From Apodospora peruviana (lineage: Eukaryota > Ascomycota > Sordariomycetes > Sordariales > Lasiosphaeriaceae): a stretch of 64,000 nt of DNA. A program made the position numbers and the translations under genes. Positions 44,395 through 56,211 of the stretch are shown here, one piece after another (position 1 is the first letter of the stretch; each line of letters opens with the position of its first letter). The notes under the pieces were generated by a model that worked only from the letters and a program-made list of their open reading frames with translations, was not told the origin of the DNA and made no database searches. The DNA is taken from the NCBI GenBank assembly GCA_033439685.1, contig JAUEDM010000006.1:3596001-3660000 (forward strand), given 5' to 3'.

Positions 44395-47300
44395 ATGGAA
44401 CCCATCGCAGCGCTTAGTCTGGCTGCCAATGTAGCCCAATTTGTTGGCTATGCCTCCAAACTCATGTCAACAGCCGTTGAGATCGCTGGCTCTACAAACG
44501 GCGCGGATAAGCAGAGCATAGAACTCGAAACCATATACAACAGCCTGCCACCCTCAGCTCCAGACTCAGCACCCAGCCAAAGGGGAATGATGCAGCCAGC
44601 AACAGAGCTACATGCAATATTCGACAGGGGGTGGTGAGTCGCATCGACATGACTCACCACCCAACAGTGGATGAAGCTGTCAAAGAGATAGAGCAGCTTG
44701 CCCAGGAATGCCATAAACTCTGCATATCGCTGCTCGATGTCGTCAAGCGCTTCCGGGTGGAAGGGACTCCAAGGCGCCCAGCCCGATCATTCTTGCAGGC
44801 GGTCAAAACGACATGGGGCTGCAAGAATATCAAAGGCCTCGAGAACAGGATTGCTCGATACCAGAGGGCGAGTGCGTTGCATTTCCTCCCCTTGTTGAGG
44901 TACTTCTTCCCTCCTTTCCCGACCTCTATTGCTTTGTTTAGAGTGCTTGGCAATCTGACATGTAGCTAGCGAAATGCGAGACTGCACGCTGCGCACTCTT
45001 GATACCCTCAAAGGCGAGGCTCTCAGATTGCGGCTCGATCAGGAGTCCAGGTTTGATGAACTCGCCAAGCAGCTCCGTGTTATGCCCACGAATCGGAACC
45101 ACACGAACGCCGGGAATCCAGTTAAGCCAACGGATGACGACATTGAGACGATAGAAAACGGTGTCTCAGCTCTGTCACTAGCAGAATCAAGTCTCAGCGT
45201 ATCGCAAAAGAGCAATCATTCCTTCGGACTCTTAACTTTGCCTCTCGGCTCTTTCGACACGACGACATCCCTCTGGCGCACAAGAAGACGTTCCAGTGGG
45301 CATTAGAGTCGCCACCCCAGCCCCAACACGACACAGAGCAGCGTAGCGGCCAAACCGACGACCATCCATCTCTGCTCAAGTGGCTCAGGCATGGCGATGG
45401 AGCATTCTGGGTCTCCGGCAAGGCAGGCTCTGGAAAGTCTACCCTGATTGAAGTTCATCGCCGAACACGACGAAACACGAAAATCACTCAAAACCTGGGC
45501 CGGCCCCAAGCGGCTCATCATCGCCGAACACTACTTCTGGACCGGCGGTGCGGCCATCCAGCAGTTATACGAAGGACTTTTACGATCACTGTTGTACGAC
45601 ATATTCCGTCTCTCTCCTAACCTCATCCCACTTGTTTGCCACGTTCGATGGTCAACAGCCGTGTCGGGGGATTCCTCAAGCTACCACAAGGAATGGACCA
45701 CTAGGGAACTCGGCGATATTCTGAGCGCGCTGGCGCATCAAACCGACACACCGGCTCGATACTGCTTCTTCGTGGACGGGCTGGATGAATATGACGGCGA
45801 ACACTTCGAGGTTTGCAAGATCCTTAAGCACTTGGCAAGCTCGCCTAATATCAAATGCTGTCTGTCAAGCCGGCCCTGGAACGTGTTTGAGGACGCCTTT
45901 GGCACCGATTCAACCCAAAGACTCGATGTCCACACCTTGACGCGTCAGGATATATCGGACTATGCGCAGAGCCAATTGTCAGAGCACTACCGGTGGAGCC
46001 AGGAGTGCATCCCCGACGGTCCACATGAAGGAGGTCGTTGACACCATCACCGATCGGGCCCACGGTGTTTTTCTGTGGGGTTTTCTCGTTACAAGGCCGT
46101 TGCGAGACGGGTTGGCGAATGGCGATACGATAACTGACCTAAAGGAGAGACTGGTGAGCTTTCCGAGTGATCTCGAGCCCTTCTTCAAGCACATGCTAGA
46201 CGTTGTCGACCCATTCTACCACCGCAGCATGGCAAGGGTACTCCTCCTGGCGGTCAAAGCGAACCAATCTATGACCCTGAAGCTCTACCATGTCCAGGAA
46301 TACGAGATGCAGGACAAAGAGTACGCTCTTTGCAAATCGACTAACTCGCGTTTCCTCGCAAAGGTGGATGCCGAGCTTGACCAATGCCGTCGACGGATCA
46401 ACGCTAGGTGCGGGGGGGCTGCTCGAGGTTAAGGAGGGCCGGGTCGAGTTTCTCCACAGGACAGTCCGAGAGTTCCTACGAACGAGGGAGATGGACGATT
46501 ATCTCCGTCAAAAGAGTGGAACGGACTTCAAACCCAATCTCTCGACCCTCAAGGGCTTCATATTCCTCCTCCGGTGCTGGCTGGGGGGTCACGGCGTGAA
46601 ACACCTTTCCGAGAAGGAGTCCTTCTGGCGCGAGTGCCTAATGTATGCAAACGCCGCGATTGGGGAATCAGAAGAGGAGGCGATGAAGCAACTTGACGCC
46701 ATAGAAGGACTGTACAACGACATGGACTTTCTGTACAACGACATGGACTTTCTGTTCAACGACATGGACTTTCTGTACAACGACATGGACTTTCTGTACA
46801 ACGACATGGACATTTCAGGCGGGGGGCTTCCAAACTTCCGGAGGTGGCCCACTGAGTTCCGCTTTCGCTATGAACTCATCTTGGCTGGCATTGACAAGTA
46901 CATCAGCGTCAAGTTGCGCCAAGAGACAATTTCCTTTTACGACAACATCCACGAGTCTCCCTTGTACAGGGCCATCAGCCGCATGCGATGGTACACCGGC
47001 CACATTAGCATCGCCGCACAGCTCCTAGAGGCCGGGATAGACCCCAACAGCCGAGATGAATCCGAACAGCCCTGGCACCTCTTCATCCACTTCGCGTGTG
47101 CGTTCGAGCGAACCAACGACAACTTCCAAATGGTGCTAGAAAGCTCTCTTTTCTCCTTGTTTCTCAGGAACGGCGCGGAAAGGTGCAAACCTGTGAGGCT
47201 GTCGTCTTACCCCGAGTGGGTCTTGGAGGAATACGGCATGGCGGGGGCCGGCCTCGGCCATGCCGACCTCACCTCCCACTTACACCGTCGACACGGCGCG

Positions 47301-47756
47301 AAGGAACTCCTCCCCTGTACGCACTTTCTCGTCGCTATCTTCAACCACCACTGGAGCCATAAGTTCTCCAACGAGTGTGTTCGCATAATGGAGAGCTTTC
47401 TGGACTGCGCCGACGAGAAAGCCAAGCTGCAGGTTGTAGCGTTGGTTGCCGCGCTCGTCCCCGAGTTTAGGAAGCTCGGCCCCACGGAGCCGGGGAGGCT
47501 GCAATTCTTCTACCGGATTACGCAAAAGATCATAACGATAGGCGTGAAGCTGGAAGCTGACCTGGATGTTTTGATACCTTACCTGGAATTGCTGTTCAAG
47601 AACACCGGGGGAGGCCATCTTGTCGAGATGATTCGACAGAACAGCACCTCAGCATATCCCAATCCCGTTTCCACTCCATTGAAGAGAGGTCGAACATATA
47701 TTCGGCCTAGGCGTCAAGACAAGCGGGCAAAGATTGGCCATGACACAGGGGGGTGA
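44395..47756 (+). pseudogene. decayed NACHT NLR with DUF7791-like region
   Basis: Remnant of a fungal NACHT protein. Order: N-terminal helical domain (MEPIAALSLAANVAQFVGYASK), one good intron (44900-44969), HDDIPLAHKKTFQWALE, P-loop FWVSGKAGSGKSTL (intact), WTGGAAIQQLYEGLLRSLL, Walker B CFFVDGLDEYDG, SSRPWNVFEDAFG, GVFLWGFLVTRPLRDGL, FLHRTVREFL and a long C-terminal domain open from 46419 to 47756. Breaks: TGA at about 44636, a shift near 45205, an extra T at 45448 directly after the P-loop, a shift near 46012, and a seven-G run at 46412-46418 where six G keep the frame. Each break is 1-2 bases. The downstream 440 codons stay open, so either decay is recent or a shorter product persists. Confidence 0.8.
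46710..46814 (+). repeat. five tandem 21-bp coding repeats
   Basis: Five near-identical 21-bp units encoding LYNDMDF (third unit LFNDMDF, last LYNDMDI) inside the NLR C-terminal region. Unit identity is almost perfect, which points to recent slippage expansion. Confidence 0.95.
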
Positions 47757-48062
47757 TGAAGGGAGCGGTTCGTGATCTGTTTATCCAAAGCTGCGGACTA
47801 GTTAAGCGGGGTCACTTACTACGTTTTTTCGCAAACCTGATCGACTTCCTATTGTACACACTCAAAATATACCAGTACCCCATTGCAACATCAGATCATA
47901 ATGAGTAAACCTACAATGAGATCCTACCTGGGCAATAGATTATCTATGCTCAATCGCGCATGAAGTCTGTCGTTTTTATTCCTTTGCGGACGCGTTCTTC
48001 CCAAACTAAAGATTACCAAGCTTGCCTCACACCAACACCTCTCTACATCAAATCAGAGGTCG
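47757..48062. other. intergenic between convergent genes
   Basis: 306 bp; nothing recognised. Confidence 0.6.
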
Positions 48063-49175
48063 TCAGGAACTATCAAAAGACCTCAATGAAGGATCCACAG
48101 TCGCAACATCCGCTATCGTCTCCCTCCAGAGCTTCTCAGTAAACTCCTTCCCAGCAGGTTCATCCAAAAAGGCGGTACCCCTATCATATCCGCAAGGTCA
48201 GCACCACATCTCGTCCGTAATGCAGTCATGGGGTAGGACTTACGTTGCAACCTCGTTATTCTGCAAAAACTTCCCATTAGATTCCACCCCCGCAACAACG
48301 CTAGCATAAATCAATGTCCTTGCACCCTCCTCCACGGTGCGGGCGAAACTCCTCCTAACAAGCTGCATAGTCCACCTAAGCGGAGTGGGCATGTTCTTGT
48401 CCAGACCTGTCCTGACCAAACCAGGACAGAGGTTATTAACGACGACGTGCTCCGGGTCTATGGCGGCCAGCCGTCTCACGTAGCCATTAACAAGCAGCTT
48501 GCTGTCGCCATATCGACCGAACTTGGCGAACTTTGCCTCATCATCAAAATGGCCTAGTACCGTCTCTGTGTCCGTGATAGGCGATTTCGTGAGCGTGTGC
48601 TGAGTGACGTGTGTGCCGGACCCCACAAAAATAATTCGTGTAGGCGCGTCTCGGGCAATAGCAGTCGACTGAAGGAGGGGAAACAGTTCCAGACAAATGA
48701 GGATGTGGGTGTAACAATTCACTTCAACACATATATACAGTTAACTTATTGTTGTTCATGCATATGATATGTGTCGTGACGTACCTTGCATCGTCCGCTC
48801 ATGCCCGCTGGCACTCTTTTCGTACCGTATAGTTGCGATGCCCCCGTTGTTGAGGAGTATATCGAGCTCTTTGACTTCCTTCTTGACCCTGTTGGCGAAC
48901 TCGAGACCGGAACGGTAGTCGTCGAGCTCGAGCTCGAACACATCGATGATAGCGCCAGGATTGACCTTTTGGACGGTGGAATCGGCTCTGAGCGTTGAGA
49001 CAGCTTCCTCGCCTTTGGGAATGGATCGACATGCGAGAATCAGTCTAGAGACGCCTAGCGCGAGGAACTGGCGCCCGGCTTCTAGACCCAGTCCGGCATT
49101 GCCGCCTGTGATGATGACGGTCTTGCCGGCGAGGCTGGTGCCGTCTGGTGTAGGCGGGATACGAGCTTGTACCAT
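48063..49175 (-). CDS. short-chain dehydrogenase/reductase, retinol-dehydrogenase-like
   Basis: NAD(P)-dependent oxidoreductase of the classical SDR family, 328 residues. Exons 49175-48785, 48721-48244 and 48180-48063; introns of 63 nt each join in phase (restoring ERTMQVNCYTH and NNEVATGTAFLDEP). Motifs: cofactor loop TGGNAGLG (23-30), LACRS, NNGG, active-site YGDSK (Tyr-x3-Lys) and NNLCPGLVRTGL. Very similar layout to fungal retinol-dehydrogenase-like and WWOX-like reductases used in detoxification or secondary metabolism; substrate unknown. No transmembrane helix. Intact although flanked by broken genes. Confidence 0.88.
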
Positions 49176-49826
49176 TGTAATCGTCGGGCGAATCTAGGAC
49201 ATTGGGAGATGCGGTCGGTTTGGAAAGAGACGGTTGGGAGACATGGTCGACCATTTATATCCCACATCACTAATTGATATTTGCAGAATTACAAATCGTG
49301 CATCTGGATTTGGGCTTGTCCTCGACATACTGTGGCGTTAATCAACATCATGTAGCTCGCCTGCAGTGTTCTCGGAGACTTTTCCAGAAGGTGGGTGCCA
49401 GCCCGACGGCAATCCCGTCGGCGGCAATGTTAAGCTGGTCCGCACCATTAGTAACTATCTTGCGGGCTTCATTTAACAAAGTGCTCCGTCTCCGTATCCG
49501 TCTCGTATAAAATACGACATTTCACAATCGGACCGTCCGTGTCAGGACAGATATGAATAGCGGCCAAGGGTCAACAATGCTAGCTCTAACGTGATGGAGT
49601 ACACTATTCTGCTGAAGATACCGTAGTTTACACTCGTGCAGGCAACAGGCGCCTCAAATATCTTGTCAGTATCGACTTCTGATGACTAAACTACGTTCAC
49701 AGCTTATTTCCAACGCGTAAATAACATGAGATAACCCAAGGTCCCTGGTAAATTCTCATACAGCGCCATTCCCATTTTCTAATATCCGGTAATCAAGCTG
49801 GAACAAAGTTCGGTAATGCATCATCA
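49176..49826. other. intergenic, nothing recognised
   Basis: About 650 bp with the SDR promoter; no coding support. Confidence 0.6.
49254..49259 (-). promoter_or_regulatory. TATA box of the SDR gene
   Basis: TATAAA on the minus strand (in GGGATATAAATGG), 79-84 bp before the start codon at 49175. Confidence 0.5.
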
Positions 49827-51870
49827 TCAGAATTCGTGAACTGAAACATGGTCTGGCAATGAATCCCCATCAGATTCCGAGTCGCCATGCTCCAAGTCGT
49901 CAGCCTCCGAGTCATCATATCCCGCATGCAATCCCGAATTGTGGTTTAGCAGGACAGAGAAGTTCTCCTCGGTAACAATACCGCCCTCGTCGTGCGAGCC
50001 CAATAGCCTCTTAACCTCCACCTCAACCTGAAAGCTCATCTCTTCCAGGATCCATAGTACCGCTATGCGATTGGAAACTACCATTGGCTTACCATGATTC
50101 GATTCGCGAGATCCTAGCCACTGCGCCGTCGCCTTCGCCGCGGTCTGTAACGGCCGAATATCCTGGAACTCGGAAACAGTCCCGTTCACTTCCAACCTGC
50201 TGGCCCCCCGGAGGATCCACCCCGCCATCCAAGACAGCTGGTACTCGGCCTGAATGTAATCGGGCGTGAACAGTTCTCTCAGCAACGGGTCGCAGGCTTC
50301 TTTGACAGCGCGCAGCAGGCGACGGCCAGGCCGATCTCGTGGACCTGCGCGGCGGAACTTGAACAGACATAGGCCGGAGATGACGGGGTCGCTGCGCACC
50401 CACTCGAACAGATGCCTCTGGGCGCGGATCGCCTGGTCATTGCCCGCGGGCCAGTGGGCGATTTTCAGGTTCTCGTGGAACTTAAGATGCTGTTCCAGCT
50501 CGTTGTCCATTACCGCTATCTGCCTTATTACGGTCTCGAAGCTGTTGAAGGTTGCGGCTCTCATGATGTGGTGGATATCGAGGAAGACCTGGGCGGCGAA
50601 GACCAGGTACAGAGGCACCTCGCTCGTTTTGTCTAATTCCTTCATCTTGCGGATGAACTCGTCCGCGACGGGGTAGGTAGGAACAACACGAACGACGGTC
50701 ATCAACTCGGTCAAGTATTCCACGAGCAGGATCTGGTTCTCCTGGAACTTTTCCCGCCCGGTCGTCTTAGCGCGGTTGCTCTCCGGGTCGTAATCCCCGT
50801 ACATCCCCTCCAAGTACAGCGGGAACGTTTTGGGGACAAGCATGTCTCGAAAACCGCGCAGCAGACTCCAGGCGATCAGGCAAGTGCGATCCGCGATGTC
50901 ATAAGTGTCGTAGTACAGGTCTTCGCTCTTCAGAGCTTTGAGCTGATCGATCTCCCATTCCCTCCTGCAGGCAGCAGAACAGGTGGTATTTTCCCATCAT
51001 GCCCCATCCTCCCCCTCGAAATGCTTCAATAGGAGTGTGACAACATCCGTGAGACCGTGGGCCAACTCAAGGGCGGTGTTGGTCGCCACGGCGGCAGCAG
51101 CAAGATCGAAGTAAGCATCTCGGTGGTGCGACCAGATCCATTCGATTCTAGACCTAACTTTGTTGATGTCGTCCATCATCAGTATGAAGACGAAGAGAAC
51201 CTCCTCGGCGCCGGTTTGAGGCTCGGCTTCGTAGACGACTCCATCGTGGTTGTCGCCGGGCTTCGGTCTCGCGATGGCTGGCGAGTCAAGGAAGGCCTGT
51301 GATGGCTCGTACACAGACAAGACGGCGAATCTGTTGGCCAGCTTCTTCTCCTCCTTATCAAGGGCGGCGGCCGCACCTGCATTAGCCGGCAGCGGTCGTC
51401 ATCATACGAGGGCGCAGGGAGTCGCGGACAGCCTCGAGGACGCCAACAAAGAAGATGTGCTTCTCATCTGACTCGGGGTCGAGTTCAGCGCCGTGTTCGG
51501 CCAGCTGGCTTCCGAATCCGGAGCGGGTGGTGATGAGGCGGTTAATCGTGGTCGAGAAGACATCGGTCCCCTCGACCAGAGGTTTGCGGCATCTGGGCAA
51601 TGAAGTTAGCCAGAGGAAGGGAAATCGGCAATGGCCACGATGTATTTGGAGACCTTGCTGGCCGGTGCCTTAGCTTGAGCCTGGGCGGCCTGCTGCCTTG
51701 CCTTGCCCTTGAGCCTGCCCGACTTGAGCGGCCCAACACCTCATGACTTTGACGAAAGCAGATCGGCAGGGTATCCGCATGCTTTGGGCGGTTGAGGCAA
51801 GCCAGGACGCGACCGAATCGGTGTCCTGCTTGTATTGCTGGTAGACACTGACGAGAGGTCCGGGGAGCAT
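49827..51870 (-). pseudogene. decayed DUF6604 family gene
   Basis: Starts at 51870 with the DUF6604 hallmark SVYQQYKQDTDSVASWLAST. It continues, after frame changes, with ACGYPADLLSSKS, KYIVAIADFP, DPESDEKHIFFVGVLEAVRDSLRPR, FAVLSVYEPSQAF, REWEIDQLKALKSEDLYYD and KFQENQILLVEYLTEL. It ends in an open acidic C-terminus at 49827. Breaks: frame change right after ASTAQ (about 51780), an in-frame TGA near 51750, shifts near 51620 and 51390, and TGA at 50997-50999 in an otherwise continuous frame. The family is fungal-specific with unknown function and often lies near HET and NLR genes. A C-terminal 338-residue frame (from 50843) is still open. Confidence 0.75.
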
Positions 51871-52654
51871 TTTGAGTTTAATTTTGGCCTTCCTCGATGG
51901 TGGCTTTTTTTGTTGTTGAGGAAAAGGGTTGATGGACAGTTGGATTGATGCCCGACGGGGTCTAGCCGGATATGGAGGAGCTAAATGCAGATAAGATCTG
52001 TACGGAATAGCTGGACCCCCCAATGGTGTCCGTGAGACGAATAGTAGGGCAGTGTCTGACATTGAACTCCAAATGGATACCTGGGACCCTGCCAAGCGGC
52101 AGGCGTGTCAGTGTAAACCCTAAACGAAAAGCCGACCAATCAAAAGCTAACCCGGTTGACAGCCGCCAGCTCCGACCCGGCACCGGGCATACAGCGGCAT
52201 CGAGAGTTTTCAAGTCCGGCATGCGGATCAGGAGGACAAGAAATCTGCTTGGAGATGCAAACACATGCCGAAACAATCATTTGGTAAAATCACCCTATAT
52301 CCGTTGTGTGATTTTGTTACGGTTCGACAGCATACCTATACAACTGTACGTCTATTTTTAAACATGCCTTACTCGTGGCTGTCAATTACTAGTAGCTTCT
52401 TGAAAAACTTTATTCAGGCTGCTTTGCCCACTCGTCGAACTCTAAGCTCCTTTGCGTGCTTTGATGACTCCTAAAACCTTGATTTGTGCAGAGATAAAAG
52501 ATCCGCCGATGGTCGACACATCCGCCCTCCCCTCTCTCCTTCCCTTCTCATCACAATCCATGAACCGTTTGCAACTTATTCCATACTCATCATACCCCTA
52601 GAGTACCAATGCGCGCAGCTACATCTCATCCCACAGGCTTCAACGAAAACAACA
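51871..52654. other. intergenic, nothing recognised
   Basis: Divergent promoter space; no coding support. Confidence 0.55.
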
Positions 52655-52915
52655 ATGTCAAACTCGTTTCATCCGTTTCCACAGCTCCCACGGGAGCTGA
52701 GGGACATCATCTTGTCGGAGATGGCAAAAAGACCAGACATCCGGAGCAACGGCCGAGCCCCAGAACAAACAGCGCGCCGTCAACCGGGCATTACTAAAAG
52801 AGAAAAATACGAGCAGCTCCTTCAAGAATGCGACCCCGCCGGCGCTCATTCTCCATACAAACGGTCCCCGATACGTCGCGGCCGTGGTCCTGATGGACCA
52901 CAGCATGGACGGTAG
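52655..52915 (+). pseudogene. truncated 2EXR/F-box-like fragment
   Basis: 86-residue frame beginning MSNSFHPFPQLPRELRDIIL, the usual start of a 2EXR or F-box-like protein. It then runs into basic low-complexity text and stops. Full members are 200-600 residues, so this is a 5' remnant or a fragment whose downstream exons I cannot identify. Confidence 0.5.
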
Positions 52916-53027
52916 ATGAGAGTGCAACGCAAAGCAGGCTATGGTTACGGCGAATAAATACGAGATCGAGGATATGGCAGTGCGCGAATTTACCAATGGG
53001 TGTGAGTTCTGATGTTCCTTGTGGTTA

Positions 53028-53179
53028 GCGGCTATCATGTAGAATGAATGCTAAGTAGGTAACCTATTATCGGTAGCCGAGGGCTTGCGGTGCTTCCACG
53101 GCAGCGGCTGTCATGTAGAATGAATGCTAAGTAGGTAACCTATTATCGGTAGCCGAGGGCTTGCGGTGCTTCCACGGCG
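53028..53179. repeat. 76-bp tandem direct duplication
   Basis: Two adjacent copies, 53028-53103 and 53104-53179, starting GCGGCT(A/G)TCATGTAG and ending TTCCACGGC. Only about two differences, so the duplication is recent. Confidence 0.95.
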
Positions 53180-56091
53180 GCGGCACGGTCAATTAGCAAA
53201 GACTCTTTCTTCGAGTCTATATGTGAACCGAGGAGTTGCAGCCATCGGAAATATTAAGCAGCGGGGTTGGTAATAGAAAGATCTGTTCCATTCGAACCAA
53301 GTAGGTTGGACCGGCGAACTTCCTAACGTGGTTTATGGTCGACCTCAACATTAACCCTTTCGCATCAGAAAAAACGTCCAGGCAACTTGGCGCAGTGGTT
53401 AATTGGTTCACTTCCCGAGCTTATGAGATACCTATCGGATAGGACCCTGCCCCGGTAGACAGTTAAACGGCCAGTGTGACGAGCCAGGGCAATGACCCAA
53501 ACCATTATACCAAATTCCCCTCAATCGCAAAAGGATGCCAGAATACCAAAGGTGCTAACTTTCGGAATTCTAATGGGTTATATACCGTTGACGGTCGCAA
53601 TCAATTCAATCAAGGCTCAATCGCACCGACCGTCACATCCAGCGTCGTGGGTTCGATTCACGTCTGGTGCACTTCCTTTTCATTTTTCTTTTCCTGAAAA
53701 TGTTCCCTTTCTTCATACAACCACCATCTCACCTTCATTCCTTTATACTGGCTATTGTTGTAGATATTTGGATATAATCCTTGAATTAGAAAACAAACTA
53801 GTAAAAGGACCCTTCTTGATGCAAAAACCCTAGGTACCTTACCTTAATGCAAATGGCGACGTACAATGACGGCGCTGCGGTAGAACTAGAACGCCTTCAT
53901 GCAATGATGCCTGCCTGCTGAACCGGAACCGTCGGACGGCAACTTGAATCTGGTTGGTTAAAGTCTTTATAAGGTCTTTAGCTAAAGGTCAGGTGGAACT
54001 ACAATTCGAGAAGTGATTAGCGGTGTAAGGTGTGAGATTTTAACCCATGAGTAAGCGATACTATGCAAGCTAGATCGGTACATGTACTTACTACCCCTAT
54101 TGGCATTGGACACCGCAAATTCCGTAATCAGTTTTAACCTGTCTACTTATCGAATTTGTGATCTTGGTGCGAAATAAGCCGGACAGATTAAGCTTGCCGA
54201 TGGCCGAGATCTTCGAGGTTGAAAGACATTGACGCCTCAATATCTTTCTAGACACGTGCTAAGATGGATGGACTGACTTGAAGCTGCACTTCTGTTAAGC
54301 ACCAATTCAGGAAGGTTCTCGTTACCTCGTATTCCAACTACCTGGTCTATAGAGGACGTTGTGTCTCATCCTCGTCAGATTAGTAATTATGCGAACCACA
54401 GACGTCGGCTGGTATGTTGTCAGACGGCGCAATAATCAGATCTGGTCGGCTTCAGTGGCGTTTGGATCTGTGTTGGGAGTACGAGGCTCACTCGGCCCCC
54501 AACGCACCCGAAAACTATGCCTCTGTTGACCGAGTGATCAAAAGTGGATGAGCGTGCAGAGGAAGCCGTCATTGTCATTAGCGGACCGGTTGTGTCCAAA
54601 GTCCGGTACTGCACGACGCCACATGTGAGATTAACCTTCATCGTGCCGTGCCGCGGAGGTAACCGCGCAGCCCTAGGAACTCGGTCTGCGTATGCTCGTC
54701 AGTTAGATATGAAGACTCCAAAGTGAGTGGTTGGGGACATTGAGGTTGATACTAGACGGTAATATCATCCCTCTTATCTGTTGGATATCCTATGATTCCT
54801 ATCAAAGATGACGCTCCATCTTCAATGTGGGCGGAACCACCGCATGGACTTTGTCAGTTAGCAATGCTACGGCGGAGATCCACTGAGTCGGAACCTGGTT
54901 ATCGGGCCGGAGCTAGTACTTTCCAAGTGCTTGCGTGCCGCGTGGGTAAGGGAGGGCGGACGTAACGCTCCTGCATATTCGGGTCAGCCCAGCCAAGCAT
55001 CTCGTTATCCTGGGTTTTCGCGAAGCCCCCACGGAGAGCCCAGCTAGTTCCCATGCACCGGGTGCGGGTAATTCTGTTCCGCGGTGGTCGGGCAATTAAC
55101 TTGCCGCAGCGACGAATGCATGTTCTTGGAATTATATAGTGGTTAAGAGACTCGGTGAGGTATATTGTCATCTATGAGAGTCGACTGTTGCTAATAAATA
55201 CCAAAGAAGCGCGAGACTTGGTATGGGGGTTCTGTTGGAGTGAATCCTAATTGTTCCCACTCTAGAAGACCTTGTATTAACGGAGATCAGTGCTATGCCA
55301 TTGACAAGAAAACTCACCGTAATCCTATCCACCGGGAGGATGACATTTTGTATGGGGCCTGCATAGTGACTAGAAGCTATCAAACCATGACTATTATCCA
55401 TGCCTCTTCACGACCCTCTTTACGACCAGCTAATGAAACTTTTCTGCGAACCACCAAGTCCTTTGGTGATCCCCGCATGGTGGTAAGGCAAGCCCTTACG
55501 CAGATGAGTGCCCAAAGGGGGTGTGGGCTGAGGTAATCACACAGTCTATTGGCATCAGCATGCTGTAATTGGACGCTGGTCTGAATGTAAGCCATCCATG
55601 GTACTATGTTCCCGTGTTTCATCGCGGATTTTACAACGGCTTGCATAAGCCACGAGGCAGGGGCAGTAGATACTTTGTACAACCCGATATCCAGACCGGG
55701 GATTTGCTGTGCAGACCCCGTGTCGTCACACGACTTGAAGCTGCCCGCCATGAGCAGGCGTAGTAGAATAGAAAGCTTTCAACGCAAATAATGAAAGCGA
55801 CGGAGGCTCGGTAACATGTCAGCCACCATAACCAAACTCTTATTCCTCACCGCTATATTTATGTTCGGGAGTCCGGGCCGCTAACCTGGCCAACATCATG
55901 GATGCGAGGCTCGTGACCAACTGTTTCCAGAAACCCTAAGTTTCAACAACCAGCAGGCATCATGAGGGGTGTGTTGGGATAGTTCCCGAAGAGCCGTCGC
56001 CGTATTGTACAGCTTGAAGGAAGGCACGAGGGTATCAACGCGATGCAGTTACGAAAGGACCATCAACGAACCTAGATCCCCTATAAATATC

Positions 56092-56098
56092 AGCAGGC
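56092..56098 (+). promoter_or_regulatory. TATA box of the small secreted protein gene
   Basis: TATAAAT at 56092, about 115 bp before the ATG at 56212, followed by a pyrimidine-rich CCCTCTCTTT stretch and a CA-rich leader; a textbook strong fungal promoter layout. Confidence 0.65.
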
Positions 56099-56211
56099 TT
56101 CCCTCTCTTTAAACTCCAGGATATCCAGCCATCAACCAACTCACTCAACACTACAACAGACAGACTCATCTCTTCTTCACAACTCCCAAGTTCTTCATCT
56201 CAACCGTCAAA

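Larger units (their letters stand above)
52916..56211. other. gene-poor stretch
   Basis: 3.3 kb without a gene I can support on either strand; more AT-rich than coding DNA. It holds a 76-bp tandem duplication and tRNA-like A- and B-box motifs about 250 bp apart. It may contain old, unrecognisable element remains. Confidence 0.55.

Noticed and set aside
44395..47756. Explaining all NLR frame breaks as introns
   Set aside because: Most breaks lack GT...AG pairs in the right phase; only 44900-44969 works as an intron.
53386..53672. tRNA-like A box (TGGCGCAGTGG, 53395) and B box (GGTTCGATTCA, about 53650)
   Set aside because: The boxes are about 250 bp apart, no acceptor or D stem pairs properly and no anticodon arm forms. 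At best a decayed or chimeric tRNA fragment.
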